64,000 nt of DNA from Pyronema omphalodes (lineage: Eukaryota; Ascomycota; Pezizomycetes; Pezizales; Pyronemataceae). Below, piece by piece: positions 11,106 to 22,619 of this stretch. The translations under genes were made by a program, and so were the position numbers. Location: positions 124,001 through 188,000 of the forward strand of contig JAJJXM010000014.1 of the NCBI GenBank assembly GCA_024516155.1. Reading direction: 5' to 3'. The notes under the pieces were generated by a model. The model was not told the DNA's origin. It did no database searches and saw only the letters and a program-made list of their open reading frames with translations. Each line of letters begins with the position of its first letter. Within the stretch, counting starts at the first letter, position 1.

Positions 11106-12854
11106 CTACAGCTCGGATCTATAATTATCAGTCTCAGCAGCGCTCAGATCACGCTTGGTCTGGACAAAAAACCTCTTCGATGCATAGATACCCGCATTCA
11201 GCCTTTTTGCAAGTTGACTGGTTGCGTTCCAGATCTCTGCAACAGGCGGTGCACTCCACCATAACAAACCCGTTGCTCCAGCCTCGACCGCTCCTTCGCT
11301 TAATGTCACTACTTCTTGCCCAGTCGGTACTCTCTCCCAGAATTCTGCTGCTCCAAACCCTTGCCCAACTGCCCAGAATGTCTTGTGCATTCCCAAAATG
11401 CGTGTAAACTCGCGCATCTCCCTAACACGATCACCAAGATCCGCCAAAGTTCCTGGACAGTTGTCGCATCCACAGCACCCGTAGGTGCGGTTACATACTG
11501 TGTTGTACCTATTCGAGAAAGTAACATTGTTACTGATGGGATAAACGTCCGGAATGACGATGTCGGATCCACTTGCGTATTGAGCGAAGAAGTAATTCTG
11601 GCAGTTGGGGGTGTAGGAGATGGGATGGTATCCATCAAGATCAGAGATGGTCCTGTAAGAAACCAACGTGGAATTCGTCGGGTCATTGTGTCCATCAGGT
11701 TCGTCCGCTGTGTACCAGAGCAGCAACGCGGGATGGGATCTCAAGGCCTTAACTTGGTATTCGACATCGGGTGTTGACATGTAGTTCCATCGCATATCGT
11801 ACATAACCCAAAGACCAATCTTTTTACAAGCATCCATGAATTTGATAAAATGGTCGAAGGAATCCGCAGTGTTTCCCCAGGTCTGGTTCGCTGGACCAAC
11901 ATCGGGGATGGGATGAACCATGGTAAAGCCAGCATCTTTGATATCCTGGAGCTTGGTGAAGTTGTCTTTTAGGTAGTCACCCCAGTTAGTGTAATACCCA
12001 ATCGGGAAAAACGAGTGATAGCCTAAAGGTTTAGTCTGATCAACCACCAGAAGCCTGCCGGATGCGGAATCAAGAAGCACTGTGCTTCCTCCATGAGGGT
12101 TCGGCGAAAGCCAGTACATCTCGCTAGAAGCAACGGCAAAATGCTCATCTCCCTTCTGAAGAGCAGCGGTACAGTCGATAGTGTAGGGATCAGCCTGTGT
12201 AGGGAGCTTGCTCAAGTCCATTTCGAATTCGACACTCCGATCAAAGGAAACTGGGACCTCCTTCAAGATCACCTTGCTCTTGGCTTTACTTGTATCGCTT
12301 CTGACAGAAACTGTGACCCAAATGTCACCTGGTTCCTGGAAGTCATTGTAGTAATCCAAAGCAGGAAATGGTACACCAACGTCATTGGAGATCTAGTCCT
12401 ATCAGAACACTAGTCATGAAATATCACGTTTAGAGAGATCTACCGTAGCCTCAATGATAATGCTGGGCTGTAGATCGTATGGTATGTTTTTGTCGTTCAA
12501 AAACGGCTTTAGCTTAGGTCGACAAGAAATATCGAGTAGCGGTTGATTGGATTTCTTCGGGGGATAAAGCCATCCCTTCTCTACCAAGTCCGCGAATGGC
12601 GCTATTGTAGAAACGAGCGATCAGCCATGCGAAATTAGATCGGGGATGCCAATATTCTGAATATGGCAACAGAACACACCATCAGTAGCCCTGTATGCTT
12701 TTCCACACCAAACATCGACCGGTCGAGGAGGTTTGTTGTCGGGGTAGGTAATAGGAGGTCGCACTGGAACAGGGTCTCCTCGCGAATCTGCAGAAACATT
12801 TGTAATGACAGCGTAAAAAATACAGCCCAAAAGATGGAGGCGCGTGATAATCAT
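11106..12854 (-). CDS. Secreted glycoside hydrolase (TIM-barrel, clan A-like)
   Basis: Three exons (12854-12680, 12601-12444, 12392-11106) give 539 residues; an in-frame ATG at 12878 would add eight. I chose the inner ATG because it begins a good signal peptide (MIITRLHLLGCIFYAVITNV, cut near SADS). An N-terminal beta-rich region (~110-230) precedes a TIM-barrel-like part: FFPIGYYTNW, MYDMRWNYMS, then HPALLLWYTADEPDG, where the DEP glutamate (~342) is the likely catalytic acid in the manner of clan GH-A enzymes, and later LLWWSAPP. There is a cysteine-rich loop (CNRTYGCCGCDNCPG) and several N-glycosylation sites. It probably acts on an extracellular polysaccharide. I do not recognise the exact GH family, and the substrate is unknown. 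The MFS gene nearby could import released sugar, but that is only a guess. Confidence 0.8.
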
Positions 12855-12878
12855 GGCAAAGAAAGTCAACTTTGTCAC

Positions 12879-14120
12879 TTAGTGGCGGTTGGTGCGAGAA
12901 GGACGGTTCGCGCTTCGCTTCGACGGCAACTAAGGAAGGGGGATCGCGGAGAAAAGGCTTGTATGTCCGCTGTCATGCCAAGCCCAGATCCATGGGGTGG
13001 AAAGTGTGGGGTAACGAAAGATTCAAGGACAACTCTCCGATGGCGTCACCGGGATATTGGGTTGAAGATCGTTGGCTTTGATTTTTGCCAAATACAGTAC
13101 AGTGAATCATGGATAATGACTTGTTTCGTGCGGGAATGTTCTAGCGAAACACGCCCATGCGCAGATATTCGTGATGTTGCTGAGCGTGAGCGTGCTCCAT
13201 TTTTAGATAGACGAGGCACGAAGAGCCTCAAGTTTACAGGATCAACCTTGCTACAGCCAGTCAGAGCCGTTTGGTCTCGCGGTGTGCTGACCTCACTGTA
13301 GTCCTTGTGCATTTTTCAGTCTGATTCCTGTATTTCTGAAGTGTCACAGTCAGGCCCTTCAGAGCCTTTAGGGCCTTCAATCTTTTCATCACCATCCACC
13401 TTCCATCTTCCATCTGTTTTTTCAACTGAATCTTCGATTGCCATAGTTTTATACCCTCCTTTATCGCCTTCTCCGAGTCTTCTGCCCCACATCTATTTTA
13501 CCGTTGCTAGACAGAAACGTCAGAGCCCCACTACGACGTCAACGGACCTTGCTTGAATTCGAACTTTCGGCGGAACGGAACCAAAGTGGAGCTTCGCGAT
13601 TTATGTGCGCACTGAGGATCACGAATACAAGGTGTGTAAAATCCAGCTTCAGTCCATACGCAATGCTCTATTATTCCAGAACAAATCACCGTCACTAAAC
13701 TCCTATCCGAAACTGAAGGGGGACGTGTTGGCTTCGTCCGTTGGTTCGCCGCTGGTGCCTCAAGTCCAGTTGCAGAAGCCGACCGAGCCGAGACAAAAGA
13801 GGAACCGAGACACTTCACGTGAGGCCCACTTAGCAACGGCGATCTGCCGCTTCTCCGTGACATAAACAGGAATTCCCGGGTCAAGACAGATGCTCATCTC
13901 TTCCCAATGGTCCATTCCGATCCTGGGGTTTACCGCGACGCCCGCAACGCTTCAGGAACGTTGAGGGAATTTTACGCACGAACCGCTACGGCGGGGTACA
14001 GGAGTCCGTTCAGAAGACACCTCCGCAAAAGTGCACGAATGGGGAGACCGAGAAAGCGAGAAATAAAAACAGTAAACCGGGGGGACTAAGTTGAATAACT
14101 AGGGGCTTCACCAACCATAC
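12879..14120. other. Intergenic, no convincing gene
   Basis: Upstream region of the secreted hydrolase. Open frames here (for example plus-strand 12663-13301) overlap its first exons or lack any recognisable motif. I see no repeats of note. Confidence 0.35.
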
Positions 14121-14714
14121 TCAACCAAGGAACCAGAGACGCTTCTCGTTAATCGTGATGAAAGGTTCATTGCGGGGTGGTCTCGGCATGGCGTAACGGT
14201 TATTCCACGGTTCGGGCCGGGTGACGTCACTGAAGAAAGTTTTGGAATCCATCGGGTTCCTTTGGGCTCCCGAGATCAACATTTCAAGGAATTTTTGCAG
14301 TAACCCAACGTCTAAAGGGGCATGAAAATTGAAAGTACAATTCTGAAACAACCAAATTTTCATCCGGGTCTCTTCCGCTTGAATTACTTCTGTTGTACTC
14401 TCTTCACCGCAGCTCACTGCTCCGAATACTCCACACGCCTCCGAGAACTTCCGAAAGGTCACAGCGTTGTAACTGTTTGCGACAGGGCTGCATTGTTTTA
14501 GGTTCCCGCATCTGAAGTATCCTTGTTCCTTGCGGATTGGGTCCCAAGATCTGATTTGGAAGGACCTCGAGCTAGCTACCTTTTCTGACCCCTTGCGAAA
14601 CCAGCAGAGGGAGCAAAGGGACATGAAGCGAAGCAGAAGAAGGAAGAGTGTCGTCTGCTCATCTTTCTCCTCCTCGACACCGCAACCTCCCCTCATCGCT
14701 CTCAACACGGCCAA
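14121..14714 (-). other. Unrecognised 197-codon open frame
   Basis: A single open frame on the minus strand with a leucine-rich early segment (TTLFLLLLRFMSLCSLCW) and scattered cysteines. I recognise no family, there are no clear introns extending it, and its composition is unlike the neighbouring genes. It may be a hypothetical gene or chance. Included because it is the longest frame in a gene-poor stretch. Confidence 0.2.
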
Positions 14715-16805
14715 CTTTTCAATCTGTATTTTCTAAGCGATGAAGTACACGTATTACGCATGATGGTTTAGTACTTTCGTGGCCTTTGCCTTCTGCATCG
14801 TTCTTGCACCGGCCCACAAAGATTTGAGTATATGGAGTGGTTAGAGTTGAGTGAAAGAGAAGAACGGAACCAGCACCGACTCAAAACTGCGGCCATCCCT
14901 CGTCCGCGACCGATGGGCCCTCGATTGGAAGCCGAAAACACCCGATCGTTAGCGTATGCCACGTTCCCTACCGACAGGGGTTACGAATCTAAGTAGAGTA
15001 GGGAATAGCGTGGTAACCCCGGGGTTACATGTGGCTGGTGGCTGGCCGCTATATGACTGTGACCCGTAGTTCCAGTCTCATTACGCGAAGCCTGGGCATG
15101 ACTAACTGATTGACGGAAGGCTGGGCGTTGCGTTGCAATGGCTGGGCGCATGGACCTGTCCCTCTTCGGATATGGGGATATGGGGATATGGGGATGCACC
15201 TCCAGCCAGCCTTTCGGGTGGGATGTAAATCTCTCCATGTTGTATATGGTGCGGTAAACCGGTTTAGTCGCGTTGTCATGGTGGCATAGTGGAACGGGGT
15301 GGAATGTAGGTCTTGGCGGGGACGTCCGGAAGGCACCCGTGTGTTCTCGGTCCGAGAATAGCGAAGAAGTCTACATACACATACCCGAGAAACGGAAACA
15401 AGAAACTTTGATTGTGGTGCTATGGTCATCCGTCATACACACATAGACAGCAAAGTATACAGATGTTGTGCTCGTCACTCCATCCATCCACCGAAACACC
15501 CGATCACGAAAATCTCGGGAACACAAAAAAAAATAAAAAGGTCAAGGAGATGATATGTATGGTGGGATCAGCCCTATGGATACCGACCTACCGACCTACA
15601 AATTATGAGGGGTTTTTGCCCCCGGTGTCGATTACATTACACAGATTACACAGATCGGCGGATGCCAGGGTGGCCGGGTTACCTTACATTACTTTACCTT
15701 ACCTTTGGACGAATAATAATAGGAAGAAAAGCAATATTATTGAATGATACATCGGTACGTACAGCGCCATACAGCTGTATGTACACATATTAAAAGTCAC
15801 GCAGCGGCAGCAACAGCGACGTATTCGTTGTATTACCATGTTACACAGTCACCATCAATGACAATAAGCATGTGCAGTTTTTCGTTCCGTGGGAGGTGGG
15901 GTGGGCGGGGCGGGGAGGAAGAAGGGTTCTTTCGTTTAATGCGAATGCGAAGGTGCAAACGCGGGGCCAGGCGGGCTATTATCGATATCTGTCATGGTCT
16001 TGGTGGTACTCTGGGGAAGTGAAAGTGAAGCGTTAAGTGAAAGTGCAGCGGTAAGTGTTAAAGGCAGCGTAATCCCGCAATTCGTAATCCCGTCCACCAT
16101 AATCCCGCAATCTACAATTCGGAATGCGGAGTGCATGCGGAGTGCGGAGTGCGGAGGAAGTGATACATACATAAATAAGGCACTTTGGGCATTTCCCGCT
16201 TCGGCACTTCGGCACTTCGGTTCTTTGGGCGTTAAGGCTTCGACGCTTTGGCACTTCGGAAATCTAAGGCTTCGGCGATTTGAGGTTTTAAGGCTTAAGG
16301 CTATGAGGCTGTGAAACTTTTTTAAGGCGGCGGACGCGCGGTTTTTGATTCTGTGCAATATCGTGCAATATCGTGATGTTATGATGTCATGATGTCTTGA
16401 GGCATAAAATTTATTTGCATGGGAGTACATAGCTGTGTTGCGTTGAGTTGCGTTGTGAGACACACCTTGGAATCTTTGGAAACAGAGAAAGCTGTGAGAC
16501 AGAATATGTTTTGAGGCATAAAAAAAATGAAAGGATTTGGGTTATATTGAGCTGGAATGGGATTGATTACTTAACCGGGCTATGTTTTACTTCACCGGCT
16601 CATCGTTTGGGATCAAAGTTTGGTTTACTTGATTGGTTCATACTGCACAGCGCGTATGTATGCAGTACGGCACAAATAGCTGCTCGCGTGAGATGTTTAT
16701 TCATCGGGTTTAGAACATCCACTGGTTATCATCTGGCTAATGTACATTGTAACCCCGGCATTACGAACTCATCTCATCTCATCTCATCTTATTTTGTAGC
16801 TTCAG
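14715..16805. other. Gene-poor, simple-sequence region
   Basis: No gene recognised. It holds short tandem motifs: GGATATGG near 15175-15195; GCGGAGTGC around 16120-16155; and a degenerate CTTCGGCA array around 16195-16300. The rest is AT-rich. Confidence 0.4.
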
Positions 16806-16845
16806 CGGGGGGAAGGGGGGGGGGGGGGGGGGGGGGAGGGGGGGA
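16806..16845 (+). repeat. Long G tract
   Basis: A nearly pure G run broken by a few A bases, preceded by four (ATCTC)-type units. It has G-quadruplex potential and a high chance of length error in the assembly. Confidence 0.8.
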
Positions 16846-17479
16846 GTTCTGCTTTGTTTGGGGTTTCTTGGGTTTCGTAGGTTTCTTTCTCGGCCGGCTG
16901 ATTATAATGAGGATCATGTCGGATTTTGTGGATTCTGATATGAAATGAATGCTTCAAAGAAGTCTACAGGAATGAAAGACACTAAACAAAATAAACGCAA
17001 AGCATAACACTCGGATAGTAACTACATATGTATGTAGCTATGTACCACGTATAATCAGAGCTGTACATAGGAGAAACATGGATCTCCTCATATCAAGCTT
17101 TATTGCTTTGATCCTTTATGCCTCGAGAACGGATTACTGATCACAGTGCTGAATATTAAAGCTTAGCATAGTTTATCATAGCATAGCATAGCTAGCTAGC
17201 TTATAATCACCTCGCACCATCCATACAACTTCATCTTCATCTTCATCTTCATTATTCATTTTCTTTCGTTTGCAGAGATGACAAGACATAATCTTTACGA
17301 AGAATTATCGGATAATCGGATGATCGGATGAAACTTTTTCCGTGTACTCGTGTACATACCAACCGTGTACCAACCGTATACGAATTACGACGTATATATA
17401 TGTGCTACTTACAGCCCAGGATAATACGATGTATGTACATATGCTGCTATGTATATTCTGCTATGTATATGGTACCTAA

Positions 17480-17550
17480 CACCTCCACCTCCACCTCCAC
17501 CTCCACCTCCAGATCCACCTCCACCTCCAGATCCACCTCCACCTCCAGCT
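17480..17550 (+). repeat. (CCTCCA)n hexamer array
   Basis: About a dozen CCTCCA units with two AGATCC variants, followed by CAGGGCTCCAAGG repeats. It is purine-rich on the minus strand. Confidence 0.8.
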
Positions 17551-17721
17551 TCAGGGCTCCAAGGCTCCAGGGCTCCAAGATTCCGAATGCTCGTACAGAT
17601 GGTATGGTATGGTATGGTATAGTTAAAAGCCTCGAAATGGAAGATACATATGTGAAGCTGGAGATATCTCTAGACTCTAGCCACGAGCTGGAGATGGGGA
17701 TAGGGATGTGTAGGTATGGGT

Positions 17722-17762
17722 GGGTATGGGTATAGGTATAGGTATAGGTATAGGTATAGGTA
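17722..17762 (+). repeat. (ATAGGT)n array
   Basis: Six to seven ATAGGT units, directly followed by another long G tract at about 17772-17788. Confidence 0.75.
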
Positions 17763-17838
17763 GATTGAGGCGGGGGGGGGGGGGGGGGATATGATTAGTA
17801 ACTAGTAACTAGTAACTAGTAGCTAGGACCTGGTACTA

Positions 17839-17969
17839 CTTATTCCTTATTCCTTATTCCTTATTCCTTATTCCTTATTCCTTATTCCTTATTCCTTATT
17901 CCTTATTCCTTATTCCTTATTCCTTATTCCTTATTCCTTATTCCTTATTCCTTATTCCTTATTCCTTAT
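17839..17969 (+). repeat. (TTATTCC)n heptamer array
   Basis: Eighteen to nineteen uninterrupted perfect 7-bp TTATTCC units. It is the longest pure microsatellite in the window; the lack of point changes suggests recent expansion. Confidence 0.9.
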
Positions 17970-18020
17970 TACTTCTGACTCGTGACTCGTGATATCGGTA
18001 ATCGGGGTTACAGAGGCATC

Positions 18021-18095
18021 TATGGAAATCAAAAGTCTATGGAAATCAAAAGTCTATGGAAATCAAAAGTCTATGGAAATCAAAGGTCTATGGAA
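18021..18095 (+). repeat. 17-bp minisatellite, four units
   Basis: Four consecutive copies of TCTATGGAAATCAAAAG, the last with a GG variant. Confidence 0.85.
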
Positions 18096-18295
18096 GGGAA
18101 TACTGGAATATTGGCTACATATCTGGATATCCTGAAGTTTAGATCCCAAGATCCACTGATGATACGAGGTGGAGAGGATATAAAAGTACGAGCTGTTGAA
18201 TGTTTTGCATTAGCTGTTGTAGCTATCAAATCAAAGCACATCATGATAACCACGGTCCACCGGATATGCTGATAGATAGATATCGGTATAAATGA

Positions 18296-18415
18296 AGATA
18301 TAGATAGATATAGATATAGATATAGATATAGATATAGAACGAATCGGGGCGAAATTCTGAAATTTCATGATTTCATGATTTTATGATTTCATGATTCCAT
18401 AATTTTATGATTTCG
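18296..18415 (+). repeat. (GATATA)n and TTTCATGA arrays
   Basis: A GATATA hexamer array (about 18296-18338) is followed after a short gap by degenerate TTTCATGA units (about 18360-18415). Confidence 0.75.
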
Positions 18416-19614
18416 GCATATCCAACCGGTAAGTATCCAATCAAAAACGAAGCATGATCACAATCCAATCCAATACATAATCCACAATCCAAAAAAGCCA
18501 CAGAGCCCAGGTACCAGGCACCAGGTATATACCAAAGCCAAGCAAAGCAAATCCCACCCACCACAAACCCACCACAAAAAAAAAAAACAGTAACCACCCC
18601 GAACAGCAGACGCAGGGGTAAGAACATTAAAAAACTACGAAAAACCACGAAAGAAAAACCACGAAAACCACGAAAGAAAATATACGAAAAACTACGAAAG
18701 AAAAATACGAACACCCGCATTTACTTACTCTACCTCTTTTGTTAACGTATAAAATCTATCCGATTTATATAGCATACTTAATATTCTTAATATTGCTACA
18801 TTGCTACATATACCAATTAAAATCTACCCTTCCATATCCCCCTGCTCAATTACCCCCCCCCCCCCCATCCCTATACCCCATCCCTATACTCCATATACAC
18901 CATATACACCATATACCCCCATCCCTCTCCATCCATCCATCCATCCTTCCACCCATCTTTTCCTTCCTTAGTCTCCAATATTCGGAGACATCCGGCTTGG
19001 CGGGCTAACGTTAGCGTATTCCGGGGTAGCGGGGGTTCTCCACCCCACCCCATTGTTCGCTTCGCTTCGGTTCATCGTGAGGAGGTAGGTTCCTGTTCCT
19101 ATTCCTGCTGTTTGTGATTGTTGCTGTTGCTGCTGTTGTTGTCGCTACTCAGTCCATCATTTCAGGGACAACCACACAGATCAAATTATTTTTTTGTTCA
19201 CCAGTGTGACTAGTGCGAGCACTTCTCACAATCACAATCACAATCACAATCACAAATGCAAACAGCACAACCGACATCAGTTTTAACCACATCAATTTCG
19301 ACTAACTGACTGACAAACTGAGCTAACTACTATATGATAAAAGAAAAGAGAAAAGAAAAAATATCGAAAAAAAAACCCCATTATAGACAACCACAAACCA
19401 AACCAAACGAAAAGAAAAAAAAAGCAAAGCCCTTTACCGTACCGCAAAAATAGCAAAATATTCACAAAAGAATCTATGCGCCTTAAATTTCCCGTTTGAA
19501 AACAAAAACCCAAAAGAAACATTCTACCGTCTCATTTTCCTTTCCATCGTATATCTTTCCTTCTTTTTGCAAGGGCGGACATGATGTCGACTACAAATCT
19601 TCGTCACCCAATGT
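18416..19614. other. Intergenic with further simple repeats; pck1 3' region
   Basis: No gene seen. It contains ACCACGAAA units (18640-18705), a C tract at 18852-18866, CCATATACA units near 18890-18920 and (CACAAT)n at 19217-19255. The last few hundred bases before 19615 are A-rich and probably hold the pck1 3' untranslated region. Confidence 0.5.
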
Positions 19615-21476
19615 TTAGATCTGGGGACCAGCGGCGATGACCTCCTTGGTGCATCCGTCCTGGTACTTCTTGAAGTTCTCCTGGAACTTGAGGGCAAGGG
19701 CCTTGGCGGACTCAATGTAGTCGTCCTCACCGGCCTTCCAGACACCACGGGGGTTCAAGATAGCCTCAGGAACACCGGGGCAAGACTTGGGAATAGCGAG
19801 GTTGAAGATGGGGTAGTTCTCGTACTCAACCTTAGCAAGCTCTCCAGAGTGGATAGCGTCCAAGATAGCACGGGTGTACTTGAGAGGGCAACGCTTTCCT
19901 CCAGTGGAGACGGACTGTCCGGTCCATCCAGTGTTGATGAGCCAGGCATCGGCTCCGTGCTGCTGGATCTTCTCAGCCAACATCTTGGCGTAGCGCATGG
20001 GGTGAAGAGCCAAGAAGGGCTGTCCGAAACATGCGGAGAAGGTGGCGGTGGGCTCGGAAACTCCCTGCTCGGTACCGGCCATCTTGGAGGTGTATCCGGA
20101 GATGAAGTGGTAGGAGACAGTCTCGGGGGTGAGCTTGGAGACGGGGGGAAGGATACCGGAGGCATCGCAAGTAAGGAGGATAAGGTTCTTGGGGTGGTTG
20201 TTGGAGATACAGGGGATCTTGACGTTGGGGATGTACTCGATGGGGTAGGCGCAACGGGTGTTCTCAGTAAGAGTGACATCGTCGTAGTCGACCTCACGGG
20301 TCTCGGGGTTGAAGACAACGTTCTCAAGGACGGATCCGAAGCGGATAGCGTTGTAAATGTCGGGCTCCTTCTCAGCGGAGAGACCAACGCACTTGGCGTA
20401 ACATCCTCCCTCGATGTTGAAGACACCAGTGTCGGTCCAGCAGTGCTCGTCGTCTCCGATCAAGGCACGGTTGGGGTCGGCAGAGAGGGTGGTCTTTCCG
20501 GTTCCGGACAATCCGAAGAAGAGAGTAACATCTCCGTTCTTTCCCTCGTTGGCAGAGGAGTGGAGGGTCAAGACGTTGTGCTTGACGGGCATCTCGTAGA
20601 AGAGAACAGTGAAGATACCCTTCTTCATCTCTCCGGCGTACTCAGTTCCGAGAATGACCATCTCCTTCTCGGCGAAGTTGATAGCAACGGAAGTGGAAGA
20701 GGTCATTCCAGTGGTGAATCTGTTGGCAGGGAAAGATCCAGCGTTGTAGATGGTGTAGTTGGGCTCGAAGTGAACGAGCTCCTCAGGCTTGGGGCGGATC
20801 AACATGTTGCGCATGAAGAGAGCGTGGTAAGCACGAGCGCAAACAACACGGACGTTGATACGGTAACGCTCATCCCATCCGGCGAATCCATCAACGACGT
20901 AGATACGGTTGCGGGTGTTGAGGTAGTCGACGGCACGCTCACGGTTGATACGCCAGACCTGTGTGACGTAGTTAGCACGTGACCACTTGCACTACCCTGG
21001 AATGAAGCTTACCTCGGGGCTCATGGGCTTGTTGACGGGTCCCCACCAGATCTCGTCCTTGGAGCCAGGCTCCTCGACGATACGCTTGTCCTGGGGGGAA
21101 CGTCCAGTCTTCTCTCCGGAGTAGGCAGTCAAGGCACCGGAGCTGGTGATGGCAGTTCCGGTCTCGTAGACAAGGGCATCCTCGTAGAGGGCGGCGACAG
21201 AGGGGTGCTGGATCTGTTTGGGAGTTAGCTAAAGCTTCAGGAAGCTGTAGAATGAGGATTACTGACAATAGCAACACGGTCGTAGTCAATGTGAGCCTTG
21301 TCGTGGAGCTCCTGCTCAATCTCGGTGTGCTCACGGGGCCTGTTGGTAGTGATGTTAGTAGCTGTTTGGAGCTATTGCTCGAGCACAAGAAGCTCAAGAG
21401 GATGCTGGAGAACATACTGAACACCGTGAGGGTGTAGCGAGGTGCGATTTACGGATCCGGGGGCCATGGAAACCAT
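19615..21476 (-). CDS. pck1: Phosphoenolpyruvate carboxykinase (ATP)
   Basis: First committed step of gluconeogenesis: oxaloacetate plus ATP gives PEP, CO2 and ADP, in the cytosol. Four exons (21476-21418, 21339-21267, 21213-21013, 20958-19615) join to 558 residues, the usual size. Family signatures: [11 protein letters not shown] near the N-terminus, the [13 protein letters not shown] segment, the kinase-type P-loop GLSGTGKTT (residues ~260-268), then the metal-binding stretch around [11 protein letters not shown]. The start [16 protein letters not shown] matches the typical fungal N-terminus, which fixes the first exon. Codon use is strongly biased to C/G-ending preferred codons, as in highly expressed genes. 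In other fungi it is repressed by glucose and induced on acetate or ethanol; I did not prove regulatory sites here. Confidence 0.96.
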
Positions 21477-22619
21477 TCTTGCTCTTGTGAAATAACCTGT
21501 TGAGGATCTTTGGGGTCTGTTGGTGTATTGAAGGAGATTTGAGGATTTTTGAGGTTTGTAGTGAGGTAAATAGGATTGTTGTACTTGTTGTACTTGCTGT
21601 TCTTGTGAGTTGGAATTCGAATACTTCTTCTCCGGGGGACGTTGAGCTCTTATATTCTCATCCCCATCAATGTCCTCGGAAGGCATTCTCGTGCATGTCG
21701 GAACACTGACAGGGGTGTTCGGAGCACTCACACCTGGCTCGGGAAGTAATGGCGCAGATTTTCGACTTGCGTAAATCCTGGGGAAGCTGCTGACGCTGGT
21801 TGCGGAGGTTTGGTTCCGATGCTGGTCAAGCGCTCGGGTAGAGTAAGTACGAATATGGGACCTGACGGAGGAGGATGAGCAGCGATCCAAAAAAAGGTCC
21901 CAACGTCTATGATAATAATGGAATGGCTTTGACGCCAAGCCTAGTTCTTGGCCGTTAGGACCCAGCTCCGTTAAACTTGCTGGTGGCTCACAACCGTCAG
22001 GGCCGTGGTTCGCCGTGATTCTTTTGCAACCATTACGTCGTCTGCAATTGGCTATTCCCGGGTCATCCCGGACAAACCGGATTGGCAAAGGATTGACGGT
22101 GACCGCTGATGGTGGTGCTGGTGCTGGTCGATGTCGAGGCGCAAGGGCACCAGGAACAAGTATACCGAAGCAGTGCCGGTGCAGGATCCCGGGAGATTTC
22201 GGGACGTTGACGGCTCTCGCTAGAGGCGCCATGTCTCCGCCGCCGCCGTCTGAGGAAACCAGAGAGCCAAATCGGGGGGGGGGGGGGGGGGGGGGGGTAG
22301 GTAGGTAGGTTAATGGAGCCAAGCGGAGGAGACGACAACTAACGGGGGAGGCTGAGAGGGAAAAAAAAAAGTGCAATGAAACGAGCGGAAAGAGTGGCAC
22401 CGGTGTAACTCGAAACAGGTCCCTGTAGGTATAGTATTCTCTCTCCGTCTCTGAAAATCTCAGCGGAAGACAGTGAAGCGAACGCTTCGAATTGGTGTTA
22501 TTGCGGGGAATGCGGACAATGCGGTGAGTGCGGCAAATCGGAGCAACTCGCGAAGAATCCGCAGCAGTCAATTCAGCGAGGAAGCAAAGCGAGTAAAGCG
22601 AGCAAAAGGAAGCAAGCAA
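21477..22619 (-). other. pck1 upstream leader with long open frame
   Basis: The reading frame of pck1 exon 1 stays open upstream for about 380 codons with no stop, back to an ATG at 22619. The translated sequence is low-complexity (proline, serine and arginine-rich) and resembles no PEPCK N-terminus, so I regard it as promoter and 5' leader. It includes a long G tract (about 22266-22297) followed by TAGG units. Confidence 0.45.

Noticed and set aside
19849..20982. 377-codon plus-strand open frame opposite pck1
   Set aside because: Antisense shadow caused by the strong third-position codon bias of pck1; no homology and gly/ser/val-rich composition.
22015..22338. Frames rich in glycine or proline around the G tract
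   Set aside because: Produced by homopolymer and TAGG repeats; no start context or motif.
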